From Methylobacterium sp. J-076 (lineage in GTDB: Bacteria; Pseudomonadota; Alphaproteobacteria; Rhizobiales; Beijerinckiaceae), in contig NZ_JAKSXW010000149.1 of assembly GCF_022829405.1 (NCBI RefSeq), forward strand, positions 310,001-374,000: a stretch of 64,000 bases of DNA. Direction: 5' to 3'. Made by a program: the position numbers and the translations under genes. The notes beneath the pieces are model-generated. The model ran no database searches, was not told the DNA's origin, and saw only the letters and a program-made list of their open reading frames with translations. This document shows positions 17,348 to 26,135 of the stretch, one piece after another. Positions within the stretch are counted from its first letter, which is position 1, and every line of letters begins with the position of its first letter.

Positions 17348-18574
17348 ATGCGCCGCGTCGTCATCACGGGGATGGGCATCGTCTCGTCCATCGGCAACAA
17401 CACCGAGGAGGTCCTGGCCTCCCTGCGCGAGGCACGCTCGGGCATCACCCGCGCCGTATCCTTCGCCGAGCACGGGTTCCGCTGCCAGGTCCAGGGCGCG
17501 CCGACGCTCGACCCGGAGACCGTCCTCGACCGGCGGGCCATGCGCTTCCACGGCGGCGGCACCGCCTGGAACCAGGTGGCGATGGAGCAGGCCATCCGCG
17601 ATGCCGGCCTGGAGGAGAGCGACATCTCCCACGAGCGCACCGGCATCATCATGGGCTCCGGCGGGCCCTCGACCCGCACCATCGTGGAAGCCGCCGACAT
17701 CGCCCGCAGCAAGGGGCCGAAGCGCGTCGGCCCGTTCGCGGTGCCGAAGGCCATGTCCTCCACCGCCTCCGCCACGCTGGCCACGTGGTTCAAGATCAAG
17801 GGCGTGAACTATTCGATCTCGTCCGCCTGCGCGACGTCGAACCATTGCATCGGCAACGCCGCGGAGATCATCCAGGGCGGCCGGCAGGACATCATCTTCG
17901 CGGGCGGCTGCGAGGAGCTGGACTGGACGCTCTCGGTCCTGTTCGACGCGATGGGCGCCATGTCCGCCAAGTTCAACGACACCCCGGCCCGCGCCTCGCG
18001 GGCCTACGACGCCGCCCGGGACGGGTTCGTGATCGCCGGCGGCGCCGGCGTGGTGGTGCTGGAGGAATACGAGCACGCCAAGGCCCGCGGCGCGAAGATC
18101 TACGGCGAGGTCGCCGGCTACGGTGCCACCTCGGACGGCTACGATATGGTCGCGCCTTCGGGCGAGGGCGCCATCCGCTGCATGCGTCAGGCGATCGACG
18201 GCCTGAAGGGCGCCCGGATCGACTACATCAACCCGCACGCGACCTCGACGCCCGTGGGCGACGACAAGGAGATCGGGGCGATCCGCGAAGTGTTCGGCCG
18301 TGGCGATTCCTGCCCGCCTATCGCCGCCACCAAGTCCCTCACCGGCCACTCCCTCGGCGCCACCGGCGTGCAGGAGGCGATCTACAGCCTGCTGATGATG
18401 AACAACGGCTTCATCTGCGAGAGCGCGCATATCGACGAGATCGACCCCGCCTTCGCCGACATGCCGATCCTGCGCGCCCGGCGGGACGGTGCCAAGCTCG
18501 GGCACGTCCTGTCGAACTCCTTCGGGTTCGGCGGCACCAACGCCACGCTGGTTCTGAAGCACATCGACGCCTGA
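17348..18574 (+). CDS. fabB: 3-oxoacyl-ACP synthase I
   Basis: Condensing enzyme that elongates unsaturated acyl-ACP, partner of FabA. 408 residues. Cys-His-His triad: Cys in SSACATSNHCIGNA near residue 163, His in NPHATSTPVGDD near 298, and His in SLTGHSLGATG near 334. The C-terminal NSFGFGGTNATLVL is typical of KAS I/II. The adjacency to fabA supports FabB rather than FabF. The start at ATG 17348 follows GGAGG at 17331-17335. A 184-base gap separates it from fabA and may hold its own promoter, although no clear -35/-10 pair stands out. Confidence 0.93.
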   Translation: MRRVVITGMGIVSSIGNNTEEVLASLREARSGITRAVSFAEHGFRCQVQGAPTLDPETVLDRRAMRFHGGGTAWNQVAMEQAIRDAGLEESDISHERTGIIMGSGGPSTRTIVEAADIARSKGPKRVGPFAVPKAMSSTASATLATWFKIKGVNYSISSACATSNHCIGNAAEIIQGGRQDIIFAGGCEELDWTLSVLFDAMGAMSAKFNDTPARASRAYDAARDGFVIAGGAGVVVLEEYEHAKARGAKIYGEVAGYGATSDGYDMVAPSGEGAIRCMRQAIDGLKGARIDYINPHATSTPVGDDKEIGAIREVFGRGDSCPPIAATKSLTGHSLGATGVQEAIYSLLMMNNGFICESAHIDEIDPAFADMPILRARRDGAKLGHVLSNSFGFGGTNATLVLKHIDA

Positions 18575-18687
18575 TCCCTCCGCCCGCGGGCCGCCCGATT
18601 GGACAGTGCCGCGAGCGACGGGCTAAGGCACTGGATCGAGGCCGCCTCCGTCACCGGGGGCGGCGGGCGTTCGGAAGACGGTTTCGC

Positions 18688-19518
18688 ATGACGGGTTTGA
18701 TGGCGGGCAGGCGCGGCCTGATCATGGGCGTGGCCAACGACCATTCGATCGCCTGGGGCATCGCCAAGATGCTCCACGCCCACGGGGCACAGCTCGCCTT
18801 CACCTACCAGGGCGAGGCCCTCGGGCGCCGGGTCGCCCCGCTGGCCGCCAAGCTCGATTCCGACGTGGTGCTGCCCTGCGACGTGGAGGATCTGGCCTCC
18901 GTCGATGCCACCTTCGCCGCCCTGGACGAGCGTTTCGACGGGAAGCTCGATTTCGTCGTCCACGCCATCGGCTTCTCGGACAAGGCGCAGCTCAAGGGGC
19001 GCTATCTCGACGTCACGACGCGCGAGAACTTCGCGCGCACGATGACGATCTCGTGCTTCTCCTTCACCGAGATCGCCCAGCGCGCGGCCAAGCGGATGCG
19101 CGACGGCGGCTCGCTGCTGACGCTGACCTATGGCGGTTCGACGCGGGTCATGCCGAACTACAACGTGATGGGCGTGGCCAAGGCGGCGCTGGAGGCCTCG
19201 GTGCGCTACCTCGCCTCCGATCTCGGGCCGGACGGCATCCGCGTCAACGCGCTCTCGGCCGGTCCGATGCGGACACTGGCCGGGGCGGGGATCGCCGACG
19301 CGCGGCTGATGTTCAACCACCAGCGCGCCCATGCGCCCCTGCGGCGCACGGTGACCCTCGATGAGGTCGGCGGCTCGGCGCTCTACCTGCTCTCGCCGCT
19401 CTCGGGGGGCGTGACCGGCGAGGTCCATTTCGTCGATTCGGGCTACAACATCATCTCGATGCCGCGGCCGGACGTGCTTCAGGCCCAGGACGAGGCCGGC
19501 GTCGTCGGCGACGCCTGA
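18688..19518 (+). CDS. fabI: NADH-dependent enoyl-ACP reductase
   Basis: Last step of the fatty-acid elongation cycle (enoyl-ACP to acyl-ACP). 276 residues, SDR fold. Visible are GLIMGVANDHSIAWGIAKML (cofactor glycine loop with the FabI-type SIxWGIA), HAIGFSDKAQLKG and LTYGGSTRVMPNYNVMGVAK, which carries Tyr-x6-Lys of the FabI active site. RVNALSAGPMRTLAGAGI gives the substrate-binding flap. Hyphomicrobiales often have more than one FabI; co-location with fabA and fabB suggests this is the housekeeping copy of the cluster. Spacing from fabB is 113 bases. Confidence 0.93.
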   Translation: MTGLMAGRRGLIMGVANDHSIAWGIAKMLHAHGAQLAFTYQGEALGRRVAPLAAKLDSDVVLPCDVEDLASVDATFAALDERFDGKLDFVVHAIGFSDKAQLKGRYLDVTTRENFARTMTISCFSFTEIAQRAAKRMRDGGSLLTLTYGGSTRVMPNYNVMGVAKAALEASVRYLASDLGPDGIRVNALSAGPMRTLAGAGIADARLMFNHQRAHAPLRRTVTLDEVGGSALYLLSPLSGGVTGEVHFVDSGYNIISMPRPDVLQAQDEAGVVGDA

Positions 19519-19527
19519 GGGCGGCGC

Positions 19528-19794
19528 CTACTCCTCCGGAATCCGGCCGGGCGGGAGGGGCCCCGCCTCCGCACCCCGGGACCTCCGGGCCGCCCGTTCG
19601 GTCCGGGCCGCCGCGACCTCCCGCGGGGAGGGCGGCGCGGACGGGTAGTTCGAGGCGAAGGGGTTGGCCGGCGCCGCCCCGGGCGTCCCCCCGAACAGCC
19701 GGTCGAGGAACCCGTCCTCGGCATGGGCCGAGGCGGCGCCGCCGAGGGTGGCGGCGCAGGCGATCAGGGTGAGGGCGAGGGGGCGCAGCGGCAT
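19528..19794 (-). CDS. small secreted protein of unknown function
   Basis: An 88-residue product with a signal peptide (PLRPLALTLIACAATLGGAA, cleavage expected after ASAHA). The mature part is short, with the cluster GFLDRLFGG, then Pro/Ala-rich sequence and an Arg-rich stretch. I know no named family. The start at 19794 is the ATG directly before the signal peptide. Its stop lies ten bases from the convergent fabI stop. Confidence 0.6.
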   Translation of the reverse strand: MPLRPLALTLIACAATLGGAASAHAEDGFLDRLFGGTPGAAPANPFASNYPSAPPSPREVAAARTERAARRSRGAEAGPLPPGRIPEE

Positions 19795-19921
19795 CGGCGG
19801 AACCTGTCGAGTCGGGACGCCTGCCTCTGACGTGGGTTTCCGGCGGATCGGAGGCCGCGGAACCGGTTCGACACCCCGCGGGTTCGCGCACCGAAACCAA
19901 GTTGCGAGTTTCGGAGGCGTC

Positions 19922-20161
19922 ATGGCGGAAGTCACCTATCACATCGTCGAGCACGACGGCGGCTACGCCTACAAGGTCGGCGACGTCTTCTCGGAGACTT
20001 TCCCGAGCCGAGAGGATGCCCTTCAGGCCGCCCAGGCCGCCGCGGCGGAGCAGCAGGTTCCGGGTTCCACCGAGGGCATCCGCTACCAGGACAAGGCCGG
20101 CGCGTGGCACGACGAGACCGCCCAGGGCAACGACCGGCCGGTGGCCAAGGTTGAGGAGTAG
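19922..20161 (+). CDS. DUF2188 family small protein
   Basis: A 79-residue soluble protein. It shows the DUF2188 layout: an N-terminal beta strand pair (VTYHIVEHDGGYAYKVGDVF), a helix beginning FPSREDALQAAQAAA, and a C-terminal strand with IRYQDKAGAWHDE. The family is widespread in Alphaproteobacteria, often in several copies per genome, and its role is unknown; some members respond to stress. It lies between two minus-strand genes and has its own upstream region of ~125 bases. TTTCGGAGGCGTC places a good ribosome binding site before the ATG at 19922. Confidence 0.85.
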   Translation: MAEVTYHIVEHDGGYAYKVGDVFSETFPSREDALQAAQAAAAEQQVPGSTEGIRYQDKAGAWHDETAQGNDRPVAKVEE

Positions 20162-20255
20162 GGCGTTTTCGGGAAATCTCGGATCGACTCGTTCCAGGCG
20201 ATCTTAACCCCGCCCTTCCTGGACTTGCCCGATCAGGGTGGGGAGGATTGAGAAT

Positions 20256-20387
20256 ATGGGGTGGTTCCGGAGGTTTCGCAGAGCCCTCTCCGGCACCAAC
20301 CCCACCCCTGCCCCTCCCCGTAAGGGGGAGGGGATCCGCACCGAGCCTTGGGACAACCTGATCCGAGGTCTGCGGAACGCGTTCTGA
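20256..20387 (+). CDS. possible 43-residue basic protein spanning an intergenic repeat
   Basis: A short ORF with GGGGAGG ten bases before its ATG. The N-terminus is strikingly basic and aromatic (MGWFRRFRRALSG) and the C-terminus reads EPWDNLIRGLRNAF. The middle is formed by the palindromic repeat CCCCTCCCCGTAAGGGGGAGGGG, which recurs in intergenic DNA of this group and here stays in frame. It could be a real small protein interrupted by a repeat insertion, or chance. No family is recognised. It is tail-to-tail with the methyltransferase gene. Confidence 0.35.
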   Translation: MGWFRRFRRALSGTNPTPAPPRKGEGIRTEPWDNLIRGLRNAF

Positions 20388-20396
20388 TCCCGGGCC

Positions 20397-21281
20397 CTAC
20401 GAGCCGTCGCCCTTCAGCTCGACGGTCCCCAATGCATCCGCGAGGCGCGCCTGGGCGCTGCCGGGCTTGAGGGGCTTCTGCTGGCTCTCGTGCGGAGCCC
20501 AGCCCAAAAGCCACACGATCTCGAAGCTGGCGCGGATGCGGCCGTCTCCGTCGGCGAAACGCTCGGCGTAGATCTGCGCCGCCCGGAGCAGGGTGCTCCG
20601 CCGCAGGGGGGCCTTCCGCCGGTCGGTGAGCGCGTTGGCCATGCCCATGGCGCGCAGGTCGCGCATCAGGGCGAAGGCATCGGCATAGCGCACGGTCAGC
20701 AGGTCCGAATCGGCCACCGGCAGGGCGAATCCGGCCCGCTGCAGCAGCCCGCCCGCCTCGCGGATCGCCACGAAGGGCGCCACCCGCGGGCTCGCCCCGC
20801 CCTCGATCTCGCTCTCCGCCTGGGTCAGGCTCTGGCGCAGCTCGGTGAGGGTCGCGCCGCCGAGGAGGCTGGCGACGAACAGCCCGTCCGGGCGCAGGGC
20901 ACGGCGGATCTGGACCAGCACGCCCGGGAGGTCGTTCACCGCATGGAGCGCCAGGAGCGAGACCACGAGGTCGACGCTCGCCGGCCCGAGGGGAAGGACC
21001 TCGGCATCGGCCACGGCCCGTCCGGGCCCCGGCTCGGGCAAGGGCGACAGGCGCATCCGCTCCGCGTCCGGATAGCGGCGCGCCAGCATCGCCCCGGCCG
21101 CGTCGGCGGGGGTGGCAAGGTCGATCACCCGCCGGAAATCGCGGAGCACGGTGCCGAGGCGATCATCGAGGTCCTCGGCGGCGCGGTCGAGGAGGAAGCC
21201 GGCATAGCCTCGTGCCTGCGCCCTCGCGAGGCGTCGGCGGATCAGGGCCGTATCGAATAAGGGATGGGGCGTGCTCATCAC
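20397..21281 (-). CDS. SAM-dependent methyltransferase (NDUFAF5/BioC-like)
   Basis: A 294-residue class I methyltransferase. It opens with PLFDTALIRRRLARA and a DRAAEDLDDRLGTVL helix like the mitochondrial NDUFAF5 (C20orf7) family. SAM-fold features include VLPLGPASVDLVVSLLALHAV (motif II region, where BioC and NDUFAF5 have DLV.S.L.LHW) and LRPDGLFVASLLGGATLTEL. The post-I loop is divergent (VIDLATPADAAGAML). NDUFAF5 hydroxylates an Arg of complex I in mitochondria; bacterial homologues are usually annotated only as methyltransferases. The start could also be the second Met. Single gene; neighbours give no functional clue. Confidence 0.8.
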   Translation of the reverse strand: MMSTPHPLFDTALIRRRLARAQARGYAGFLLDRAAEDLDDRLGTVLRDFRRVIDLATPADAAGAMLARRYPDAERMRLSPLPEPGPGRAVADAEVLPLGPASVDLVVSLLALHAVNDLPGVLVQIRRALRPDGLFVASLLGGATLTELRQSLTQAESEIEGGASPRVAPFVAIREAGGLLQRAGFALPVADSDLLTVRYADAFALMRDLRAMGMANALTDRRKAPLRRSTLLRAAQIYAERFADGDGRIRASFEIVWLLGWAPHESQQKPLKPGSAQARLADALGTVELKGDGS

Positions 21282-21425
21282 CCGATGAAATGGCGTATGC
21301 TGGCGTAGGATGCCACCCGCGACAACGTGATGCCCGGTCGAGTCGCCTCCGCGGAACCGGATGGGCGCGCCGCCGTTCCTGCCGCGAAAGCCAGTCGGCT
21401 TACGTCATTGGACGGGAGTATTGGG

Positions 21426-21659
21426 ATGAAGCGTCTGATCCTGGGCACCGCATTTGCCCTCGCCGCCCTCACGGCCACCGGTGCCGCCGAGGCGAAGGGC
21501 TGCATCAAGGGTGCCATCGTCGGCGGCATTGCCGGCCATTATGCGGGCCACCATGGTCTGGTTGGCGCCGCCGCCGGCTGCGCCATCGGCCGTCACCGGG
21601 CGAACGCCCGGGCGCGCGCCGAAGACCAGCAGGCCATGCAGCCTGCCATGGCGCGCTGA
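21426..21659 (+). CDS. small secreted glycine-zipper-like protein
   Basis: A 77-residue product with a signal peptide (LILGTAFALAALTATGAAEA). The mature part begins KGCIKGAIVGGIAGHYAGHH and continues GAAAGCAIGRHRAN: small-residue repeats (GxxxG) with two cysteines and several histidines, as in glycine-zipper outer-membrane or periplasmic proteins. The DNA upstream (GGGAGTATTGGG) gives a plausible ribosome binding site for ATG 21426. It lies directly before comF. Confidence 0.75.
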   Translation: MKRLILGTAFALAALTATGAAEAKGCIKGAIVGGIAGHYAGHHGLVGAAAGCAIGRHRANARARAEDQQAMQPAMAR

Positions 21660-21688
21660 GCGCCTTCGCCGACAAGCCGGGCGGCGCC

Positions 21689-22441
21689 ATCCATGGCGCC
21701 GCCTCGGTCCTGCGCCGCCTTCAGGCGGCGGCCCTCGCCCTCGTTTACCCACCGACCTGCGCCGGCTGTGGCGCGGCCACCGCGGATGCCGGCGCCTTCT
21801 GCGCCGCCTGCTGGGCCGGGTTGAGGCTCATCGAGGAGCCGTTCTGCGACAGGCTCGGCGTTCCCTTCGCCATCGATCTCGGAACGGGGCGGCTCCTGTC
21901 GCCGCAGGCCATCGCGCAGCCGCCCGTCTTCGGGAGGTCCCGCGCCGTCGCCCTGTACGACGAGGTCGCCCGGGGCCTCGTTCACCGTCTAAAATACGAG
22001 GACCGGCACGACCTCGCCCGCCCGATGGCGCGGATGATGGGCGCCGCCGGTCGCGCGCTGATCGACGAGGCCGACTGCGTCGTGCCGGTCCCGCTCCACC
22101 ACTGGCGGCTCTGGCGGCGTCGCTTCAATCAGTCGGCGCTGCTCGCCCGCCCTATCGCCGAGGGGGCCGGCCCGCCATTCCTGCCCCACGCGCTGGCCCG
22201 GCGGCGCGCCACCCGCTCACAGGTCGGGCTGAGCCGTGCGGCGCGGGCCGAGAACCTGTCGGGCGCCTTCCGCGTCCCGCCCGAGCGGGCGCACCTCGTC
22301 GCGGGGCGGCGGGTGCTGCTCGTGGACGATGTCCGCACGACCGGGGCCACCGGCAATGCCGCCGCCCGGGCCTTGCTGCGCGGGGGCGCCGCCTCCGTCG
22401 ACCTCCTGACATTCGCCCTGGTGGGAGAGCCGGTCGGTTGA
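21689..22441 (+). CDS. comF: ComF family phosphoribosyltransferase-like protein
   Basis: About 250 residues. The N-terminal zinc knuckle (YPPTCAGCGAATADAGAFCAAC) is followed by a type I phosphoribosyltransferase fold ending in the PRPP-binding signature VLLVDDVRTTGATGNAAARAL; the middle shows YEDRHDLARPMARMM and the VPVPLHHWRLWRRRFNQ block typical of ComF/GntX. In naturally competent bacteria ComF helps internalised DNA; elsewhere the role is open. The start is unclear: between the preceding gene and the Cys motif there is no in-frame ATG, GTG or TTG. The coordinate given is the in-frame ATC at 21689; CTG at 21656 is another option. The stop is eight bases from the convergent GNAT gene. Confidence 0.82.
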   Translation: MHGAASVLRRLQAAALALVYPPTCAGCGAATADAGAFCAACWAGLRLIEEPFCDRLGVPFAIDLGTGRLLSPQAIAQPPVFGRSRAVALYDEVARGLVHRLKYEDRHDLARPMARMMGAAGRALIDEADCVVPVPLHHWRLWRRRFNQSALLARPIAEGAGPPFLPHALARRRATRSQVGLSRAARAENLSGAFRVPPERAHLVAGRRVLLVDDVRTTGATGNAAARALLRGGAASVDLLTFALVGEPVG

Positions 22442-22448
22442 TCGCCTG

Positions 22449-23045
22449 TCAGGCGGCGTCTCGCCGGTCGGCGGGCGGCATCGTCACCGAAAGGGTGAAA
22501 TCGAACGCCTCCGCGATGCTGCCGTACCAGAACGACAGGGGTGTCGCCCGGTCGAGGTGCAGCGCCCCATCGGCCTCGAGCCCGTCCCGGATGAGGGCGG
22601 CCCCCTGGCGGGTGGCGAGGCGGATCATCGGCCCGTTGCGCGAGAAGCACCGGACATGGAGATCGCTGACCCCGCGGTTGCGCGCGGCCTGCGTGATGCG
22701 CCCGAACAGCGAAGCGCCGAGCCCCTGCCGCCGGTACGCCCGCTCCACCGCGAAGGCCGCCTCCGCCTGGGGCCCGAGGAAGTAGCTGGACTGCCCCGGC
22801 CCGGCCGGGCGCAGTTCGCCGAGGCCGCGCAGGGTCCCGTCCACGAAGGCGCCGAACATCACGCCGCGGGCCGCCATGGCCTGGTCGGCATAGGCGCGGA
22901 TGCCGGCCTCGCTGACCTGGCCCATGAATCGGTTGGCACGGGTCTCCGAGTCCAGGCGGCTGAAATAGTCGAGCACGGCCTGTCGGTCGCTCAGCCAGAG
23001 GCGGCGGACCAAGGTGGGGTGGTGCGAAAGCCGAAGGTCGGCCAT
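22449..23045 (-). CDS. GNAT family N-acetyltransferase
   Basis: A 198-residue acyl-CoA-dependent acetyltransferase. The N-terminal part has RLDSETRANRFMGQVSE, as in the acetyltransferases found beside Pat-like proteins, and the acetyl-CoA loop AFAVERAYRRQGLGASLFGR fits motif A (Q/R-x-x-G-x-A/G). A C-terminal helix and strand follow (RCFSRNGPMIRLATRQGA). The substrate is unknown; a protein, antibiotic or metabolite amine are all possible. Convergent with comF, with an eight-base gap, and divergent from zapE. Confidence 0.82.
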   Translation of the reverse strand: MADLRLSHHPTLVRRLWLSDRQAVLDYFSRLDSETRANRFMGQVSEAGIRAYADQAMAARGVMFGAFVDGTLRGLGELRPAGPGQSSYFLGPQAEAAFAVERAYRRQGLGASLFGRITQAARNRGVSDLHVRCFSRNGPMIRLATRQGAALIRDGLEADGALHLDRATPLSFWYGSIAEAFDFTLSVTMPPADRRDAA

Positions 23046-23308
23046 GAACGTCTCCGGTCTGCTGGCGCTTCTGCGCCACGGGATCCGGACGTTCCTCCCG
23101 AGAGGCCGGCAGCTATGCCAGACCGCCGGTCGTTGTGCAACGCAGCAAGACTGCGCATGCCGGCCCTGCGACCTTCACCGCCGCGCGCAAAGGGCGCCGG
23201 TCGTCACCACCCCACCGCAACGAAAGACTTGCTTCGGACTTGCCAAGCACGGCACAGGAACGCGCCATCCGGTGCTGCGGCCCGGGGACCATGCGAGGAA
23301 CCGCTTTC

Positions 23309-24541
23309 GTGAGCCAGACATCCGGGGTGGGGCGCGGCCCGTCTCCCGAGGCGCGGCGCAGCGCCGTCTCACCCGGCCCGGTCCATGAGCGCTACGAGGC
23401 GCTGATCGCCACCGGGGCCATCGAGCGCGACCCGGCACAGGTCGCCGCCGTCCGCTCCCTGGACGCGATGATCCAGGACCTCGAACGGCGCAAACGGGCC
23501 AGCAAGGGCAGTGCGCTGGGCTGGCTGTTCCGCCGCAAGGACGAGCCCGAGCAGGTGCGCGGCCTGTACATCTGGGGCTCGGTCGGGCGCGGCAAGACGA
23601 TGCTCATGGACCTGTTCTACGAGGCCGCGCCGGGCTTGAAGCGCCGGGTGCATTTCCACGGCTTCCTGGCGGACGCCCACGAGCGCATCCACGCCTACCG
23701 GCAGGCCCTGAAGCGCGGGGAGGTGAAGGGCGACGATCCCATCGGCCCGGTGGCCGACCAGCTCGCCGACGAGGCGACCCTGCTGTGTTTCGACGAGTTC
23801 ACCGTCACCGACATCGCCGACGCGATGATCCTGGGGCGCCTCTTCAACCACCTGTTCCGCCGGGGCGTCACGGTGGTGGCGACCTCGAACGTCGAGCCGG
23901 ACCGACTCTACGAAGGGGGCCTCAACCGCGCGCTGTTCCTGCCGTTCATCGCGGTGCTGAAGGAGCGGGTAAGCGTGCTGCGGCTCGATTCGCGCACCGA
24001 TTTCCGCCTGGAGAAGCTCGGCGGCGCGGCGGTCTGGCATGTCCCGGCGGACGATGCGGCGCGGGTGGCACTCGATGCGGCGTTCAAGGGCCTGACCGGC
24101 CGCGCCAGGGGCGGCGCGGGGAGCCTGACGGTCCATGGGCGCGAGGTGGCGGTGCCGCAGGAGGCGGGCGGCGTCGCCCGCTTCGGCTTCGACGATCTCT
24201 GCCGCCAGCCGCTCGGCGCGTCCGACTACATGGCGATCGCCCGGGCCTTCCACACCGTCCTCATCGACGGCATCCCCGTCCTGGGGGAGGCCGAACGCAA
24301 CGAGGCCAAGCGGTTCATCACTTTGATCGACACGCTCTACGACAGGAACGTGAAGCTCGTCGCCTCGGCGGCGGCGGAGGCACAGGATCTCTACCCGGCG
24401 ACCTCCGGCCGGGAGGCGTTCGAGTTCGACCGCACCGTCTCCCGGCTCATCGAGATGCGTTCCACCGAGTACATCGCCAAGCCGCACGGACGGGCGACCT
24501 CCGAGGCGAGCGGGGCCAGCACGGGCCTCGCCGAGACGTAG
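23309..24541 (+). CDS. zapE: ZapE/AFG1-type ATPase
   Basis: A 410-residue P-loop ATPase of the AFG1/LACE1 family, called ZapE in E. coli, where it associates with the division ring under stress. Visible: the N-terminal HERYEALIATGAIERDPAQ, Walker A in YIWGSVGRGKTMLMDLF, HFHGFLADAHERIHAYR, the Walker B region LLCFDEFTVTDIADAMILGRL, the sensor VVATSNVEPDRLYEGGLNR, and the C-terminal FDDLCRQPLGASDY. The GTG at 23309 has AGGAA ten bases upstream; an ATG at 23291 is an alternative. Single gene, next to the convergent ubiB. Confidence 0.9.
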   Translation: MSQTSGVGRGPSPEARRSAVSPGPVHERYEALIATGAIERDPAQVAAVRSLDAMIQDLERRKRASKGSALGWLFRRKDEPEQVRGLYIWGSVGRGKTMLMDLFYEAAPGLKRRVHFHGFLADAHERIHAYRQALKRGEVKGDDPIGPVADQLADEATLLCFDEFTVTDIADAMILGRLFNHLFRRGVTVVATSNVEPDRLYEGGLNRALFLPFIAVLKERVSVLRLDSRTDFRLEKLGGAAVWHVPADDAARVALDAAFKGLTGRARGGAGSLTVHGREVAVPQEAGGVARFGFDDLCRQPLGASDYMAIARAFHTVLIDGIPVLGEAERNEAKRFITLIDTLYDRNVKLVASAAAEAQDLYPATSGREAFEFDRTVSRLIEMRSTEYIAKPHGRATSEASGASTGLAET

Positions 24542-24559
24542 CGGGGGGGCGATCCGCGC

Positions 24560-26122
24560 TTAAAACCCCCGGAACGCGAGCGTCAGCGCGCCGATGGCGA
24601 TGCCCCACAGGGCGAGGGTCGACCACACCGCTCGATTGCGCTCGTTCCGGGCGAAGCGTTCGAGACGCCGCGCATCCCCAGTCCCGGCCTCGTCGAGGCG
24701 GACCAGCACGCGCTTGAGGCGCTGGGCGAGGTCGGGGATGTCGCCCACCACGTCCGCGATCACCCGCACCGCCTCCGCGCCGCTCTGGAAGCGGCCGACG
24801 GGGCCGAGGTTGTGGGCGATCCACGAGCGCACCACCGGCTCGGCGGAGGTCCACATGTCGAGCTTGGGGTCGAGGGAGCGGGCGACGCCCTCCACCACCA
24901 CCATCGTCTTCTGGAGCATCACCAGCTCGGTGCGGGTGCTCATGTCGAACAGGGCGGTGATGTCGAACAGCAGCGTCAGCACCTTGGCCATCGAGATCTC
25001 GTCGGCCTTGCGCTGGTGGATCGGCTCGCCGATGGCGCGGATGGCCTGGGCGAAATCGTCCACCGAATGGTGCGGCGGCACATAGCCCGCCTCGAAATGC
25101 ACCTTCGCGACCCGCCGGTAGTCGCGGGTGATGAAGCCGAGCAGGATCTCGGCGAGGAAGCGCCGCTCGTTGGCCCCGAGCCGGCCCATGATGCCGAAAT
25201 CGACCGCCACGAGGCGGCCCTGCGCGTCCACGAACAGGTTTCCCTGGTGCATGTCGGCGTGGAAGAACCCGTCGCGGATCGCCTGACGCAGGAAGCTCTG
25301 GATCACCGTGCGCCCGACCGCCTGCGGGTCGTGACCCGCGGCGATCAGCGCGGCCGGGCCGTGGAGCTTGATGCCGTCGATCCATTCGGACGACAGCACG
25401 TCCCGGGCTGTCAGCTCCCATTCGGGCTTCGGCACGCGGAAGTCGTCGTCGCCCCTGGTGTTCTGCGCCAGCTCGGAGGCGGCGGCGGCCTCCAGCCGGA
25501 AGTCCATCTCCATCATCACGGAGCGGGCGAGGATCTCCACCACCTCCCGGGGGCGCAGGCGCTCGGCCTGCGGGGAGAGGGCGTGGACGATGCGCGCCAT
25601 GAAGCGCATCACCTCCAGATCGCGCTTGAACCCGTCGCGGACGCCGGGGCGCATCACCTTCACGGCGAGCGTCCGCCGGGTGCCGTCCTCATCCTCCACC
25701 ACCGCCCTGTGGACCTGCGCGATGGAGGCGGCGGCGATGGGCTCGCTGAACGAGACGAACAGCTGCGCGATCGGCTTGCCGAACGCTGCCTCCACCACGC
25801 GCACCGCCACGGCCTGCGGGAAGGGGGGCACCCGGTCCTGCAGCTTCTCCAGGTCGAGGGCGGCGGCCATGCCGACGATGTCCGGCCGGGTCGCCAGGAA
25901 CTGGCCGAACTTGACGTAGGACGGCCCGAGCCGGGTCAGCGCGGCGGACAGCCGGGCGGCGCCGTCGTCGAGGCCGGGCCGTTCCAGAAGGCGCCCGAGC
26001 TTGAGGGCGAGGCGCAGGTGCGCCGGCAGCTCCGACGGGTCGGCGAAGGCCAGAGCCCCCTCGCGCGCCAGCACGAAGCCGACATGCGCGCCACGGAACA
26101 GGTTGATGGCGGCGCCGATCAC
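24560..26122 (-). CDS. ubiB: ubiquinone biosynthesis regulatory protein kinase UbiB
   Basis: A 520-residue ABC1/ADCK-family atypical kinase needed for ubiquinone synthesis, anchored in the inner membrane by two C-terminal hydrophobic segments (AVWSTLALWGIAIGALTLAF visible). Family motifs are KFGQFLATRPDIVG (the KxGQ helix), the Ala-rich loop EPIAAASIAQVHRAVV in place of a glycine loop, the Lys in TLAVKVMRPGVRD, the catalytic HADMHQGNLFV and VDFGIMGRLG. It follows ubiE by 13 bases on the same strand, so ubiE-ubiB form an operon, as in many proteobacteria. Confidence 0.94.
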   Translation of the reverse strand: MIGAAINLFRGAHVGFVLAREGALAFADPSELPAHLRLALKLGRLLERPGLDDGAARLSAALTRLGPSYVKFGQFLATRPDIVGMAAALDLEKLQDRVPPFPQAVAVRVVEAAFGKPIAQLFVSFSEPIAAASIAQVHRAVVEDEDGTRRTLAVKVMRPGVRDGFKRDLEVMRFMARIVHALSPQAERLRPREVVEILARSVMMEMDFRLEAAAASELAQNTRGDDDFRVPKPEWELTARDVLSSEWIDGIKLHGPAALIAAGHDPQAVGRTVIQSFLRQAIRDGFFHADMHQGNLFVDAQGRLVAVDFGIMGRLGANERRFLAEILLGFITRDYRRVAKVHFEAGYVPPHHSVDDFAQAIRAIGEPIHQRKADEISMAKVLTLLFDITALFDMSTRTELVMLQKTMVVVEGVARSLDPKLDMWTSAEPVVRSWIAHNLGPVGRFQSGAEAVRVIADVVGDIPDLAQRLKRVLVRLDEAGTGDARRLERFARNERNRAVWSTLALWGIAIGALTLAFRGF

Positions 26123-26135
26123 CGGAGCACCTCGC

